Positions 7,776-15,177 are shown, counted from the stretch's first letter. The stretch: DNA of 18,405 bases from an uncultured Muribaculaceae bacterium (GCA_910584735.1 CAJUBM010000055.1:1-18405); one strand, 5' to 3'. Notes: generated by a model not told the origin, from the letters alone. Made by a program: numbers and translations.

Positions 7776-9350
7776 TCAAGCGTAACGGGCGGCAACTTCC
7801 TGCGCAGCCTCCTTGAGCTTGGCGGTGCAGTCATCGGTAAGCTGTCCCGAACGAATCACATCAAGGACATCCTTGCGGTATTTGGCTTCCAAAAGTTGCA
7901 GAAGGGCTTCCTGGAACTCGGCCACCTTCTCCACGGGCACGTCTGACAGCAGACCGTTGACACCACAATAGATTACGGCGACCTCGTTCTCAACCGGCCA
8001 CGGCTTATACTGGGGCTGGATGAGAAGACGTTCGTTCTTACGTCCGCGGTCAATCACACGTGCAGTCACCGGGTCAATGTCGCCGCCGAACTTGGTGAAC
8101 GACTCTAGTTCGCGGAACTGGGCCTGGTCAATCTTCAGCGTACCGGCCACTTTCTTCATCGACTTAATCTGCGCGTTACCACCCACACGGGATACGGAGA
8201 TACCCACGTTGATGGCCGGACGGATACCTCGGTTGAAGAGCGCCGTCTCCAGGTAGATCTGGCCGTCAGTGATGGAGATTACGTTGGTAGGGATATAAGC
8301 CGACACGTCACCGGCCTGTGTCTCGATGATAGGGAGAGCGGTAAGGGAGCCGCCACCTTTAACCATAGGTTTGAGTACCTCGGGGAGGTCGTTCATGCTC
8401 GCAGCCACCTGCTGGTTGTCGATAATCTTGGCGGCACGTTCCAACAGACGCGAGTGAAGGTAGAAGATATCACCCGGATAAGCCTCACGCCCGGAAGGAC
8501 GTTTCAGAATCAGAGAAATCTCACGATAGGCAACAGCCTGTTTCGACAGGTCATCGTAAACGATTAGTGCGTCACGACCCGTATCGCGGATAAATTCGCC
8601 GATGGCAACCCCGGCGAAAGGTGAATAGTAGCGCATGGCCGCAGAGTCGGAGGCCGTGGCGGCTACCACACACGTATAGTCGAGGGCACCGTGCTGGCGC
8701 AGGGTCTCCACCGTGGCGGCAACAGAGGATGCTTTCTGCCCGATAGCCACATAGATGCAGTAGACGGGTTTTCCTTCCTCGAAATTCTTACGCTGGTTTA
8801 TAATGGTGTCGATAGCGATAGCGGTCTTGCCAATCTGGCGGTCGCCGATTATAAGCTCACGCTGTCCGCGGCCTATAGGAACCATGGAGTCAACAGCCTT
8901 TATACCCGTCTGGAGCGGCTGCTTCACAGGCTGGCGGAAGATAACACCCGGGGCCTTACGCTCCAGGGGCAGCATGTAGGTCTTCCCCTCAATCGGGCCG
9001 CGGCCGTCGATAGGCTCGCCGAGGATGTTGATAACACGTCCGAAAAGACCCTCTCCCACAGGAATGGAAGCAATCTGCCCGGTACGGCGCACTGTCATGT
9101 TTTCAGTAACCTTGTTAACGTTGTTGAGCAGTATGACACCTACGTTGCTCTCCTCAAGGTTGAGGGCCACGCCTTTCACGCCGTTTTCGAACTCAACAAG
9201 TTCGTTGGCGCACACATTGTCGAGGCCGTAAACATGGGCCACGCCGTCGCCTACATCAAGTACGGTTCCGACTTCCTCGAAAGTAACCGATTTGTTGACG
9301 CTTTCAAGCTGTTGCTTTAAGACTTCGGAAATCTCGCTTGGATTGATCAT
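7776..9350 (-). CDS. atpA: F1Fo ATP synthase alpha subunit
   Basis: This is the non-catalytic nucleotide-binding subunit of the F1 head. At 524 aa it is slightly longer than E. coli AtpA (513). The N-terminal beta-barrel runs to about residue 95. The P-loop is GDRQIGKT at 169-176, with Ile where the family most often has Thr (GDRQTGKT). The arginine finger region ISVSRVGGNAQ is present with Arg388. The segment SLTALPIIETQAGDVSAYIP (335-354) is characteristic. The N-terminus, beginning MINPSEISEVLKQQL, provides the delta-binding helix. The gene starts 29 bp after the atpH stop. ATG at 9350 is the natural start, since this helix is conserved. Confidence 0.98.
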   Translation of the reverse strand: MINPSEISEVLKQQLESVNKSVTFEEVGTVLDVGDGVAHVYGLDNVCANELVEFENGVKGVALNLEESNVGVILLNNVNKVTENMTVRRTGQIASIPVGEGLFGRVINILGEPIDGRGPIEGKTYMLPLERKAPGVIFRQPVKQPLQTGIKAVDSMVPIGRGQRELIIGDRQIGKTAIAIDTIINQRKNFEEGKPVYCIYVAIGQKASSVAATVETLRQHGALDYTCVVAATASDSAAMRYYSPFAGVAIGEFIRDTGRDALIVYDDLSKQAVAYREISLILKRPSGREAYPGDIFYLHSRLLERAAKIIDNQQVAASMNDLPEVLKPMVKGGGSLTALPIIETQAGDVSAYIPTNVISITDGQIYLETALFNRGIRPAINVGISVSRVGGNAQIKSMKKVAGTLKIDQAQFRELESFTKFGGDIDPVTARVIDRGRKNERLLIQPQYKPWPVENEVAVIYCGVNGLLSDVPVEKVAEFQEALLQLLEAKYRKDVLDVIRSGQLTDDCTAKLKEAAQEVAARYA

Positions 9351-9379
9351 CTGAGTATATTAGTGGGAGGGTGAGTTTT

Positions 9380-9931
9380 TTAAATTTTAGAGAGGAGGTG
9401 CAGACGCATCTGCTTTAATTCGTTTTCAACCGATGCATCAAGACGCTCGGAGCCGATGCTTACGGTGAATCCACCTATCAGTGCGGGGTCGACGCTGAAG
9501 CTGTATTCCATTGTAGCCCCCTTAAGATGGGTTCCAATGAGCTTCTCCAGACGTTCACGCTCGGCATCGTCCAGCGGCTCTGCCGACACAATCTTCACCG
9601 GGTAGATGTTGTTGGCTTGACGGTAAATGTCAAGGTATGCCAGGGCGGTTCCACGCGCAATAGACAGACGTCTGTTGCGGGCCAGAAGCTCAAGAAAGTC
9701 GGCAAACGTGGCATCGTCATTCTTGGTGGCGCCGGCAGCGGTCATCAGCAGCCCGATTTTCTTACCATCCTCCATAAAGGGATTGTCAATGGTGGCTGTA
9801 AGACCCGGATTGGCCGCGAAGCTGTCAGCGAGTGTGGCCATGGTGGCATACAGACGCTTGTCGTCACCCCTCTCGAGGGCAACCTTGTAGAGCGCCTTGG
9901 CGTATCGTTTCGGAATAAGGCCTTCGTTCAT
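9380..9931 (-). CDS. atpH: F1Fo ATP synthase delta subunit (peripheral stalk, OSCP)
   Basis: This subunit links the peripheral stalk (b subunits) to the top of the alpha3-beta3 head. At 183 aa it fits the family (about 175-185). The start MNEGLIPKRYAKALYKVA is the usual opening helix (RYAKAL motif). The C-terminal part contains the conserved segment DPALIGGFTVSIGSERLDAS (148-167), which ends with a VENELKQMR helix. The product is soluble, with no membrane segment. It lies between atpF (50-bp gap) and atpA (29-bp gap), the standard position. Confidence 0.95.
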   Translation of the reverse strand: MNEGLIPKRYAKALYKVALERGDDKRLYATMATLADSFAANPGLTATIDNPFMEDGKKIGLLMTAAGATKNDDATFADFLELLARNRRLSIARGTALAYLDIYRQANNIYPVKIVSAEPLDDAERERLEKLIGTHLKGATMEYSFSVDPALIGGFTVSIGSERLDASVENELKQMRLHLLSKI

Positions 9932-9981
9932 CGCTTCAGGTCAGGTAGGTGGATTTATATTGACGCGGAATTGAAGCTGGG

Positions 9982-10479
9982 TCAGTTCTGCGTTTCGATT
10001 TCATCAAGAAGTTGGTTCACAAGTTTTTTCTGGGCCGCAGGATTTTCAAGCTGTCCGCGAGTGACACGGCTTGCTATATCCAGGGCGAACTGGCTCACCT
10101 GGTCGCGCAGGTTCTGCTCGGCCTCCTTACGCGACTGCTCGATGGAGACTTTGGCGCTGTCCATCACCTTCTGAGCCTCCTTCTTTGCCTCGTCATGAGC
10201 CTGTTCGATGATCTGCGACTTCATCTTGTTGGCTTCGGCAATGATTTCGGCTTGCTGATGGCGGGCATCGGCAATATATTTTTTAGATTCCTCTTGGGCG
10301 TTGTCAAGCTGCTCTTTGGCGTTCTGTGCATATTCCACGCCTTTGTCGATAAGCTCGGCACGCTGGTCTACACCTTTAAGGATGGCGGGCCAGGCGAATT
10401 TCCACAGGATGAACAGCAGGACGACGAACGAGACGAACATCCATATGGTAAGGCCGAAGTCAACTTTGAAAAGTTCCAT
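9982..10479 (-). CDS. atpF: F1Fo ATP synthase b subunit (peripheral stalk)
   Basis: This is the stator subunit that anchors the F1 head to the membrane. At 165 aa it fits the family (about 155-170). One N-terminal membrane helix (about residues 9-31, rich in Phe, Val and Trp) is followed by a long charged helix (about 35-150) of Ala, Glu, Lys and Gln, typical of the b-subunit coiled coil. WKFAWPAILKGVDQR at the membrane exit is the usual junction. Only one b-type gene is present, so a homodimer is expected. The ATG has no Shine-Dalgarno sequence. It is preceded by an unusually long (158 bp) structured spacer after atpE. Confidence 0.96.
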   Translation of the reverse strand: MELFKVDFGLTIWMFVSFVVLLFILWKFAWPAILKGVDQRAELIDKGVEYAQNAKEQLDNAQEESKKYIADARHQQAEIIAEANKMKSQIIEQAHDEAKKEAQKVMDSAKVSIEQSRKEAEQNLRDQVSQFALDIASRVTRGQLENPAAQKKLVNQLLDEIETQN

Positions 10480-10637
10480 ATTTGTGAGTTATATGCGGGG
10501 AGAGATGAGAGAAAGTTAGGGTGGTTGTCGAAAAAGTGAGGTTTCGCCCATCGGCACCCCGGCCCGTTGTCAGGACCGGGGACGCCGGCGATGCGGAAAT
10601 TCGTTATGCCTGTAAAGGCACGGGATCGTTTCGCCTA
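10480..10637 (-). promoter_or_regulatory. Structured atpE-atpF intergenic spacer with two hairpins
   Basis: This is the longest gap inside the array. In the minus-strand RNA, the segment at 10557-10581 folds as CCCCGG-U-CC / GG-G-CCGGGG with a 7-nt loop, giving nine pairs including one G-U. A second short hairpin (TGCCT/AGGCA, 4-nt loop) lies at 10607-10620, closer to the atpE stop. Neither is followed by a U run, so a simple terminator is unlikely. Position directly after atpE suggests (inference) a 3'-end stabiliser or processing site that raises c-subunit mRNA relative to the genes downstream. No ORF is supported here. Confidence 0.5.
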
Positions 10638-10883
10638 TTATACGAAAAGCGCGAGGATGCAGACGATGACTGCGAACAGAGCCACACCCTCGATAAGGGC
10701 AGCGATTACAATCATGCTCGAACGGATGTCGCCTGCGGCTTCCGGCTGACGGGCGATAGCCTCCATGGCGGCTCCACCGATTTTACCGATACCGATACCG
10801 GCTGCGATGGCTGCGATACCAGCGCCTACAGAGGCACCGAGGCCCAACAAAGCGTTAACTGCTGCTAAAATCATTGCTAACAT
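10638..10883 (-). CDS. atpE: F1Fo ATP synthase c subunit (c-ring)
   Basis: This is the rotor-ring proteolipid that carries the transported ion. At 81 aa it has two hydrophobic helices (about 10-33 and 55-80) joined by the conserved polar loop ARQPEA (44-49). The Gly-rich first helix (GAGIAAIAAGIGIG) suits tight ring packing. The ion-binding carboxylate is Glu65 in AALIEGVALF. The residue after it is Gly, and the position matching Gln32 of Na+-type rings is Ile, so the Na+ ligand set is missing and proton coupling is expected. An A/U-rich leader lies just upstream. Downstream is a structured 158-bp gap, possibly tied to the higher c-subunit demand. Confidence 0.97.
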   Translation of the reverse strand: MLAMILAAVNALLGLGASVGAGIAAIAAGIGIGKIGGAAMEAIARQPEAAGDIRSSMIVIAALIEGVALFAVIVCILALFV

Positions 10884-10947
10884 AATGGAAAGTAGTGAGA
10901 ACGGTTTATGATTTTGTTATTTATTATCTTTTGTTTTTTAGTCTCGG
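10884..10947 (-). promoter_or_regulatory. A/U-rich translation leader upstream of atpE
   Basis: Read on the minus strand, this 64-nt atpB-atpE gap is strongly A-rich and appears unstructured (ACTAAAAAACAAAAGATAAT, then AAATAACAAAATCATAAA). It has no Shine-Dalgarno sequence. In Bacteroidetes, A-rich and unstructured leaders favour initiation, so this may help over-translate the c subunit. This role is inference. I see no TAnnTTTG promoter element in it. Confidence 0.4.
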
Positions 10948-12204
10948 TTATCCTGCCGGTGCAGGGGCCACTGCCTCGTGGGATTCATCCTCCTTGACAT
11001 GGCCGTGTTCCTCATGCTTGGCCTGGGCCAAGGATATGAATATCGTAGAGAGCATGGTGAAGACATACGCCTGTATGAAGCTCACCAACACATCGATCAG
11101 CAACATGAATACCGAGAAAGCCACAGACAGCACCGCCGTACCTGATGCCACTGCGGCACCCATTGCGGCGAAGATGAAAATCAGCATAGTGAAAATCAGC
11201 ACAATCATGTGACCACCCATCATATTTGCGAACAGACGCACCGTAAGGGCCGCAGGCTTTGTGAACAGGCCGAACACCTCGATCAACTGCATAATCGGGA
11301 GGGGAAATTTAAGCCATATGGGTACATCGGGCCAGAAAATCTCCTTCCAATACACTTTTGTACCGAATATGTTGGTGATAAGGAAAGTGAATATAGCCAG
11401 TACAAGGGTCACAGCGATGTTACCCGTGACGTTGGCACCACCGGGGAAGACCACGATCAGTCCCAGGAGGTTCATGAAGAAGATGAACAGGAACACCGTC
11501 AACAAGTATGGCGCGAATTTAGGGGCTTTCTCCTTGAGCGAGGGTTTTACAACCCCGTCATAGATGAACACTATCAGAGCCTCCATGGCGCCGGAAACTT
11601 TGCGCGGAGCCTTGAATGGGTTGTTGCGATGCCAGCGGGCAAGACGCAGACAGAGCAATATTACAATCAGGCATGCGATAAAGATGGCACACACGTTCTT
11701 TGTAATAGAAATATCGAACGGACGCGATTCCTTGCCATCGACAATCTCCACGAGTTTGCCCTTGTTGTCACCCTCAGTTGCAATCTTGAAAGTGGCATCG
11801 CCGTCCTTATACACGGCTCCGTGCTCTACTCTCGAAGAGAGGAAACAGTGAAGCCCGTCAGAGCCAAAAACGATTATAGGAAGCGGAATACGCACATGGT
11901 GGTTGAAAGGCACCTCCCAGCCATATCCGTCGCCAAGATGTTCGAAGATAGTCTCCTTGATGTCGAAATCGCCATCTTTCTCCTGCTCTTCGGCAGCTTC
12001 GTCGCGAGCCACGGCGGCATCAGCCACATACTCCCCGACAGGGGTCTGCGCAGCGGCGGCCTCACCCTCGGCCCGTACTACGGCCACAGAGTCAGCCCGT
12101 ATCGCAGCCTCGGAGGCAGCCGATGGCGTCGACAATGCCGACACAGCCTGCGGGAAACCGGCGGCCACCATTAGGAACGAAAGTATGAAGAATAACTTTT
12201 TCAT
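10948..12204 (-). CDS. atpB: F1Fo ATP synthase a subunit with signal peptide and low-complexity extensions
   Basis: This is the stator channel subunit that passes protons to and from the c-ring. The core runs from about residue 165 to 395. The essential arginine is Arg323 in LTVRLFANMMGGH, and the last helix segment DVLVSFIQAYVFTML is the usual proton-path helix. At 418 aa it is well above E. coli AtpB (271). The N-terminus looks like a signal peptide (MKKLFFILSFLMVAAG, possible cleavage near AVSA at 20-23). An Ala/Glu-rich stretch (about 28-76) and a polar periplasmic-type domain (about 77-165) follow. Signal-peptide a subunits are common in Bacteroidetes. The C-terminus (396-418) is rich in His and Glu. 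The gene starts only 9 bp after the atpC stop, and no atpI-like gene lies between them. Confidence 0.96.
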   Translation of the reverse strand: MKKLFFILSFLMVAAGFPQAVSALSTPSAASEAAIRADSVAVVRAEGEAAAAQTPVGEYVADAAVARDEAAEEQEKDGDFDIKETIFEHLGDGYGWEVPFNHHVRIPLPIIVFGSDGLHCFLSSRVEHGAVYKDGDATFKIATEGDNKGKLVEIVDGKESRPFDISITKNVCAIFIACLIVILLCLRLARWHRNNPFKAPRKVSGAMEALIVFIYDGVVKPSLKEKAPKFAPYLLTVFLFIFFMNLLGLIVVFPGGANVTGNIAVTLVLAIFTFLITNIFGTKVYWKEIFWPDVPIWLKFPLPIMQLIEVFGLFTKPAALTVRLFANMMGGHMIVLIFTMLIFIFAAMGAAVASGTAVLSVAFSVFMLLIDVLVSFIQAYVFTMLSTIFISLAQAKHEEHGHVKEDESHEAVAPAPAG

Positions 12205-12213
12205 CTTTTTCTC

Positions 12214-12450
12214 TTAATAAATGCAGACTGAGACTATGTCACGGTCAACGTCTACGATTCCGCCTTCCACACGCAACTCGTGACGGTCTCCGGCAGGCAC
12301 CGTATAACTTATTTTCCCCGGAACGAGCGATGATACCAGCGAGGCATGCCTCGGAAGGACAGTGAAAAGCCCAAGTTCGCCGGGCAATGTCACCGAAACG
12401 GCGTCGCCCTCGAACACCACGCGCTCGGCCGAAATTATCTTGAGAGTCAT
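12214..12450 (-). CDS. atpC: F1Fo ATP synthase epsilon subunit, N-terminal domain only
   Basis: This subunit of the central stalk binds gamma and the c-ring. At 78 aa it covers only the beta-sandwich domain (compare about 130-140 aa in E. coli and Bacillus). The conserved PGELGLFTVLPRHA motif is at 23-36. The chain ends after the last beta strand (GGIVDVDRDIVSVCIY), so the two-helix C-terminal domain that inhibits ATP hydrolysis or senses ATP is absent. The stop is followed directly by atpB with a 9-bp gap, so no hidden C-terminal fragment fits. Short epsilon subunits occur in Bacteroidetes. The gene lies 70 bp after atpD. Confidence 0.93.
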   Translation of the reverse strand: MTLKIISAERVVFEGDAVSVTLPGELGLFTVLPRHASLVSSLVPGKISYTVPAGDRHELRVEGGIVDVDRDIVSVCIY

Positions 12451-12481
12451 AGGTTTCTGTCAGGAATGGGTTGCGTAAAAA

Positions 12482-12503
12482 TATCAGGTTAGTTATCAGG
12501 TTA
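12482..12503. repeat. Tandem direct repeat in the atpD-atpC gap
   Basis: TATCAGGTTA occurs twice, at 12482-12491 and 12494-12503, separated by GT (12-bp period). It lies in the 70-bp gap between atpD and atpC. It could be a chance duplication, replication slippage, or a protein-binding site. No function is evident. Confidence 0.5.
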
Positions 12504-12520
12504 CCTTATCCGAAGTAGGA

Positions 12521-14023
12521 TTATTTTACCTCGGCCAGCATCTTCTTGCCTTTCTCGATAGCCTCGTCGATAGTGCCGACATTGAGGAAGGCCTGCTCGG
12601 GATACTGGTCCATCTCGCCTGAAAGAATCATCTTGAAACCGCGTATGGTCTCCGACAGGGGCACCATCACGCCGGGGAGGCCGGTGAACTGCTCGGCCAC
12701 ATGGAACGGCTGCGACAGGAATCGCTGCGCACGGCGGGCGCGCGAAACCACCAGCTTGTCCTCATCGGAAAGCTCGTCCACACCAAGGATGGCTATGATG
12801 TCCTGCAACTCGTTATATTTCTGCAACAGCTGCTTCACGGCCTGCGCGGTGTTATAGTGGTCTTCGCCGATGATATTCGGGTCAAGGATACGCGAGGTGG
12901 ACTCCAGCGGGTCAACGGCCGGATAGATACCCAGCTCGGAAATCTTACGCGAAAGCACCGTGGTGGCATCAAGGAACGAGAATGTCGTAGCCGGAGCCGG
13001 GTCGGTAAGGTCATCGGCAGGCACATAGATGGCCTGTACGGAGGTGATAGAACCGTTCTTGGTGGATGTGATACGCTCCTGGAGCGAACCCATCTCGGAA
13101 GCAAGCGTAGGCTGGTAGCCCACGGCCGAGGGCATACGCCCCAGAAGTGCGGACACCTCCGAACCGGCCTGCGTGAAACGGAAAATATTGTCGATGAACA
13201 GAAGTATGTCCTTACCGCCGCCATCCTGGTCGCGGAACTGCTCGGCTACGGTAAGACCTGTAAGGGCAACGCGCAGACGTGCGCCGGGAGGCTCGTTCAT
13301 CTGGCCGAACACGAGGGCGGCCTGAGACTTTGCCACCTCCGACATGTCGACATCGGCAAGGTTCCACTCGCCTTTCTCCATACCCTCCTCGAACTTCTTG
13401 CCATAGCGCATTACGCCGGACTCAATCATCTCGCGAAGAAGGTCGTTACCTTCACGGGTACGCTCACCGACGCCGGTGAACACCGAGAATCCGTTATGCC
13501 CCTTTGCGATATTGTTGATAAGCTCCATGATAAGCACGGTCTTACCCACACCGGCACCACCGAAAAGACCAATCTTACCACCTTTTGAATACGGTTCCAA
13601 AAGGTCGATAACCTTGATACCCGTATAAAGTATCTCGGTTCCGATTGTAAGGTCTTCGAACTCGGGAGCAGGCTGGTGAATCGGGCGCAGATCCTTGCGG
13701 TCAAGCTGTGGAAGGTGGTCAATAGCCTCCCCTACCACGTTGAGAAGGCGTCCCTTCACCTGGTCGCCGGTGGGCACTGCAATCGGGCGGTCAAGTGAAT
13801 CCACGCGTGTGCCGCGCTGGAGACCATCGGTAGATTCCATAGCCACACAGCGGGCGGTGTCCTCGCCGATGTGCTGTTCCACCTCGAGGATGAGCATCGA
13901 TCCGTCGGGACGGTCAACCTTGAGGGCGGTATATATGGGAGGGAGTGCATTATCGCCACCATCGAAAATAACATCGACTACAGGGCCGATCACCTGGGCA
14001 ATTTTTCCGAATTTATCGCTCAT
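12521..14023 (-). CDS. atpD: F1Fo ATP synthase beta subunit (catalytic)
   Basis: This is the catalytic subunit of the F1 head. At 500 aa it is longer than E. coli AtpD (460). The P-loop GGAGVGKT is at 155-162, the catalytic glutamate is Glu187 in GERTREG, the Walker B strand is ILLFID (273-278), and the signature ALLGRMPSAVGYQPTLASEM follows at 292-311. Compared with E. coli, about 25 extra residues lie at roughly 203-236 (from VMRYGKKFEEGMEKGEW to SEVAKSQ), between the catalytic glutamate and the VFGQMNEPPGARLR segment, and about three more lie in DQDGGGKD. The gene opens the ATP synthase block, starting 53 bp after the nuoH stop. No separate promoter is visible in that gap, so it probably depends on the nuoA promoter or one hidden within nuoH. 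Confidence 0.98.
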   Translation of the reverse strand: MSDKFGKIAQVIGPVVDVIFDGGDNALPPIYTALKVDRPDGSMLILEVEQHIGEDTARCVAMESTDGLQRGTRVDSLDRPIAVPTGDQVKGRLLNVVGEAIDHLPQLDRKDLRPIHQPAPEFEDLTIGTEILYTGIKVIDLLEPYSKGGKIGLFGGAGVGKTVLIMELINNIAKGHNGFSVFTGVGERTREGNDLLREMIESGVMRYGKKFEEGMEKGEWNLADVDMSEVAKSQAALVFGQMNEPPGARLRVALTGLTVAEQFRDQDGGGKDILLFIDNIFRFTQAGSEVSALLGRMPSAVGYQPTLASEMGSLQERITSTKNGSITSVQAIYVPADDLTDPAPATTFSFLDATTVLSRKISELGIYPAVDPLESTSRILDPNIIGEDHYNTAQAVKQLLQKYNELQDIIAILGVDELSDEDKLVVSRARRAQRFLSQPFHVAEQFTGLPGVMVPLSETIRGFKMILSGEMDQYPEQAFLNVGTIDEAIEKGKKMLAEVK

Positions 14024-14076
14024 TATAGTTTGTTTTTAAGAGGCAAGAGGTTAAGGTGAGAGGTTGTGAGGAGAAA

Positions 14077-15177
14077 TCAATGGATATACCAGCCGAGCAT
14101 CACAATGGCAACCATCAGCACGAGGTTGAACAGGTTGATGGGGAGGAGGTATTTCCACTCCAGCTTCAGAAGCTGGTCGATACGCAGACGGGGGAAGGTC
14201 CACTTGAACCATATTATCACGAACGAGATAAGGAACGCTTTGCCAAGGAACCACACAACCGAGGGTATGTAGCCCATAATCTGGTTGAAACCGTCCCATC
14301 CCTCAACGCGGAACGGCATCCAGCCGCCGAAGAACATCAGCGCGGCCACGCCGGAGACGATGAACAGGTTGAGGTATTCGGCAAGATAGAAGAAACCGAA
14401 ATGGATACCGGAATATTCCGTATGGTATCCGGCGGTAAGCTCCGACTCGGCCTCGGGGAGGTCGAACGGGCCACGGTTGGTCTCGGCCGTACCGGCGATA
14501 AGGTAGATTACGAAAGCTATTATTGCCGGGATATGCGCCGAGAATATAAACCAGCAGTCTTTCTGCGCAAGCACTATCTCGTTGACATCCATCGTTCCGG
14601 CAAAAGCCACCATGGTGAGGATGGAAAGCCCTACGGAAAGCTCGTAGCTGACCATCTGGGCACCCGAGCGCAGAGCGCCCACGAGGGTGAACTTATTGTT
14701 CGACGACCATCCGGCAAGGAGTATGCCGAGTACGCCTATCGACGAGCAGGCTATGAGGAAGAAGATGCCGATGTTGAAATTGACAATCTGGAGGCCGTTG
14801 CCCCAGGGCAGGACGGCGAAACAGAGCATCGAGGCGATAATCACCAGGTATGGAGCCAGCGCGAAAAGGAACTTATCGATATGCTTAAGCTCGATAATCT
14901 CCTTTATGAGCATCTTGAACATATCGGCGAACGCCTGGAAAAGTCCCCACGGACCAACCCTGTTCGGCCCGAGACGGCACTGGAACCATGCGCATATCTT
15001 ACGCTCGTAAAGGATGTAGAACAGAGCGAGCACGGCATACACCAACAGCAGCCCGACACCGACCAGCACACACTCCAGAAGGGTGGCGCACCATGACGGC
15101 ATCACGTTGTTGAGCATATTGTCTAACGCGGCTGTCCAAGAGCCGAAGTTGTCTATTGTATATTGTTCGTTACCCAT
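14077..15177 (-). CDS. nuoH: NADH-quinone oxidoreductase subunit H
   Basis: This membrane subunit joins the peripheral and membrane arms of complex I and forms much of the quinone chamber. At 366 aa it is within the family range (about 325-370). Key motifs are ERK (58-60), RLGPNRVGPWGLFQAFAD (68-85), and AETNRGPFDLPEAESEL (231-247), whose acidic residues line the route from quinone to the proton channels. About eight hydrophobic helices are visible. It follows nuoCD after 73 bp. In ordinary complex I operons nuoI comes next (with or without nuoG before nuoH). Here the next gene is atpD, 53 bp away. Confidence 0.97.
   Translation of the reverse strand: MGNEQYTIDNFGSWTAALDNMLNNVMPSWCATLLECVLVGVGLLLVYAVLALFYILYERKICAWFQCRLGPNRVGPWGLFQAFADMFKMLIKEIIELKHIDKFLFALAPYLVIIASMLCFAVLPWGNGLQIVNFNIGIFFLIACSSIGVLGILLAGWSSNNKFTLVGALRSGAQMVSYELSVGLSILTMVAFAGTMDVNEIVLAQKDCWFIFSAHIPAIIAFVIYLIAGTAETNRGPFDLPEAESELTAGYHTEYSGIHFGFFYLAEYLNLFIVSGVAALMFFGGWMPFRVEGWDGFNQIMGYIPSVVWFLGKAFLISFVIIWFKWTFPRLRIDQLLKLEWKYLLPINLFNLVLMVAIVMLGWYIH

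Noticed and set aside
10511..10518. TAACTTTC, a possible -7 element for a separate atpF promoter on the minus strand
   Set aside because: It has one mismatch in the key TTTG, and no TTG is found 17-20 bp upstream.
11209..12174. 321-aa open frame on the plus strand
   Set aside because: It is antisense to atpB, with biased shadow composition. The atpB frame has a signal peptide and the essential Arg.
12701..13588. 295-aa open frame on the plus strand
   Set aside because: It is antisense to the highly conserved atpD, with no family signature and no promoter.
14046..14065. AGAGGTT repeated 13 bp apart at the nuoH-atpD junction, as a possible insertion scar
   Set aside because: The copies are only 7 bp, lie within a purine-rich stretch where such repeats arise by chance, and are not found at the other junction (6767-6833).
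14056..15096. 346-aa open frame on the plus strand
   Set aside because: It is antisense to nuoH, which has all family motifs in its own frame.
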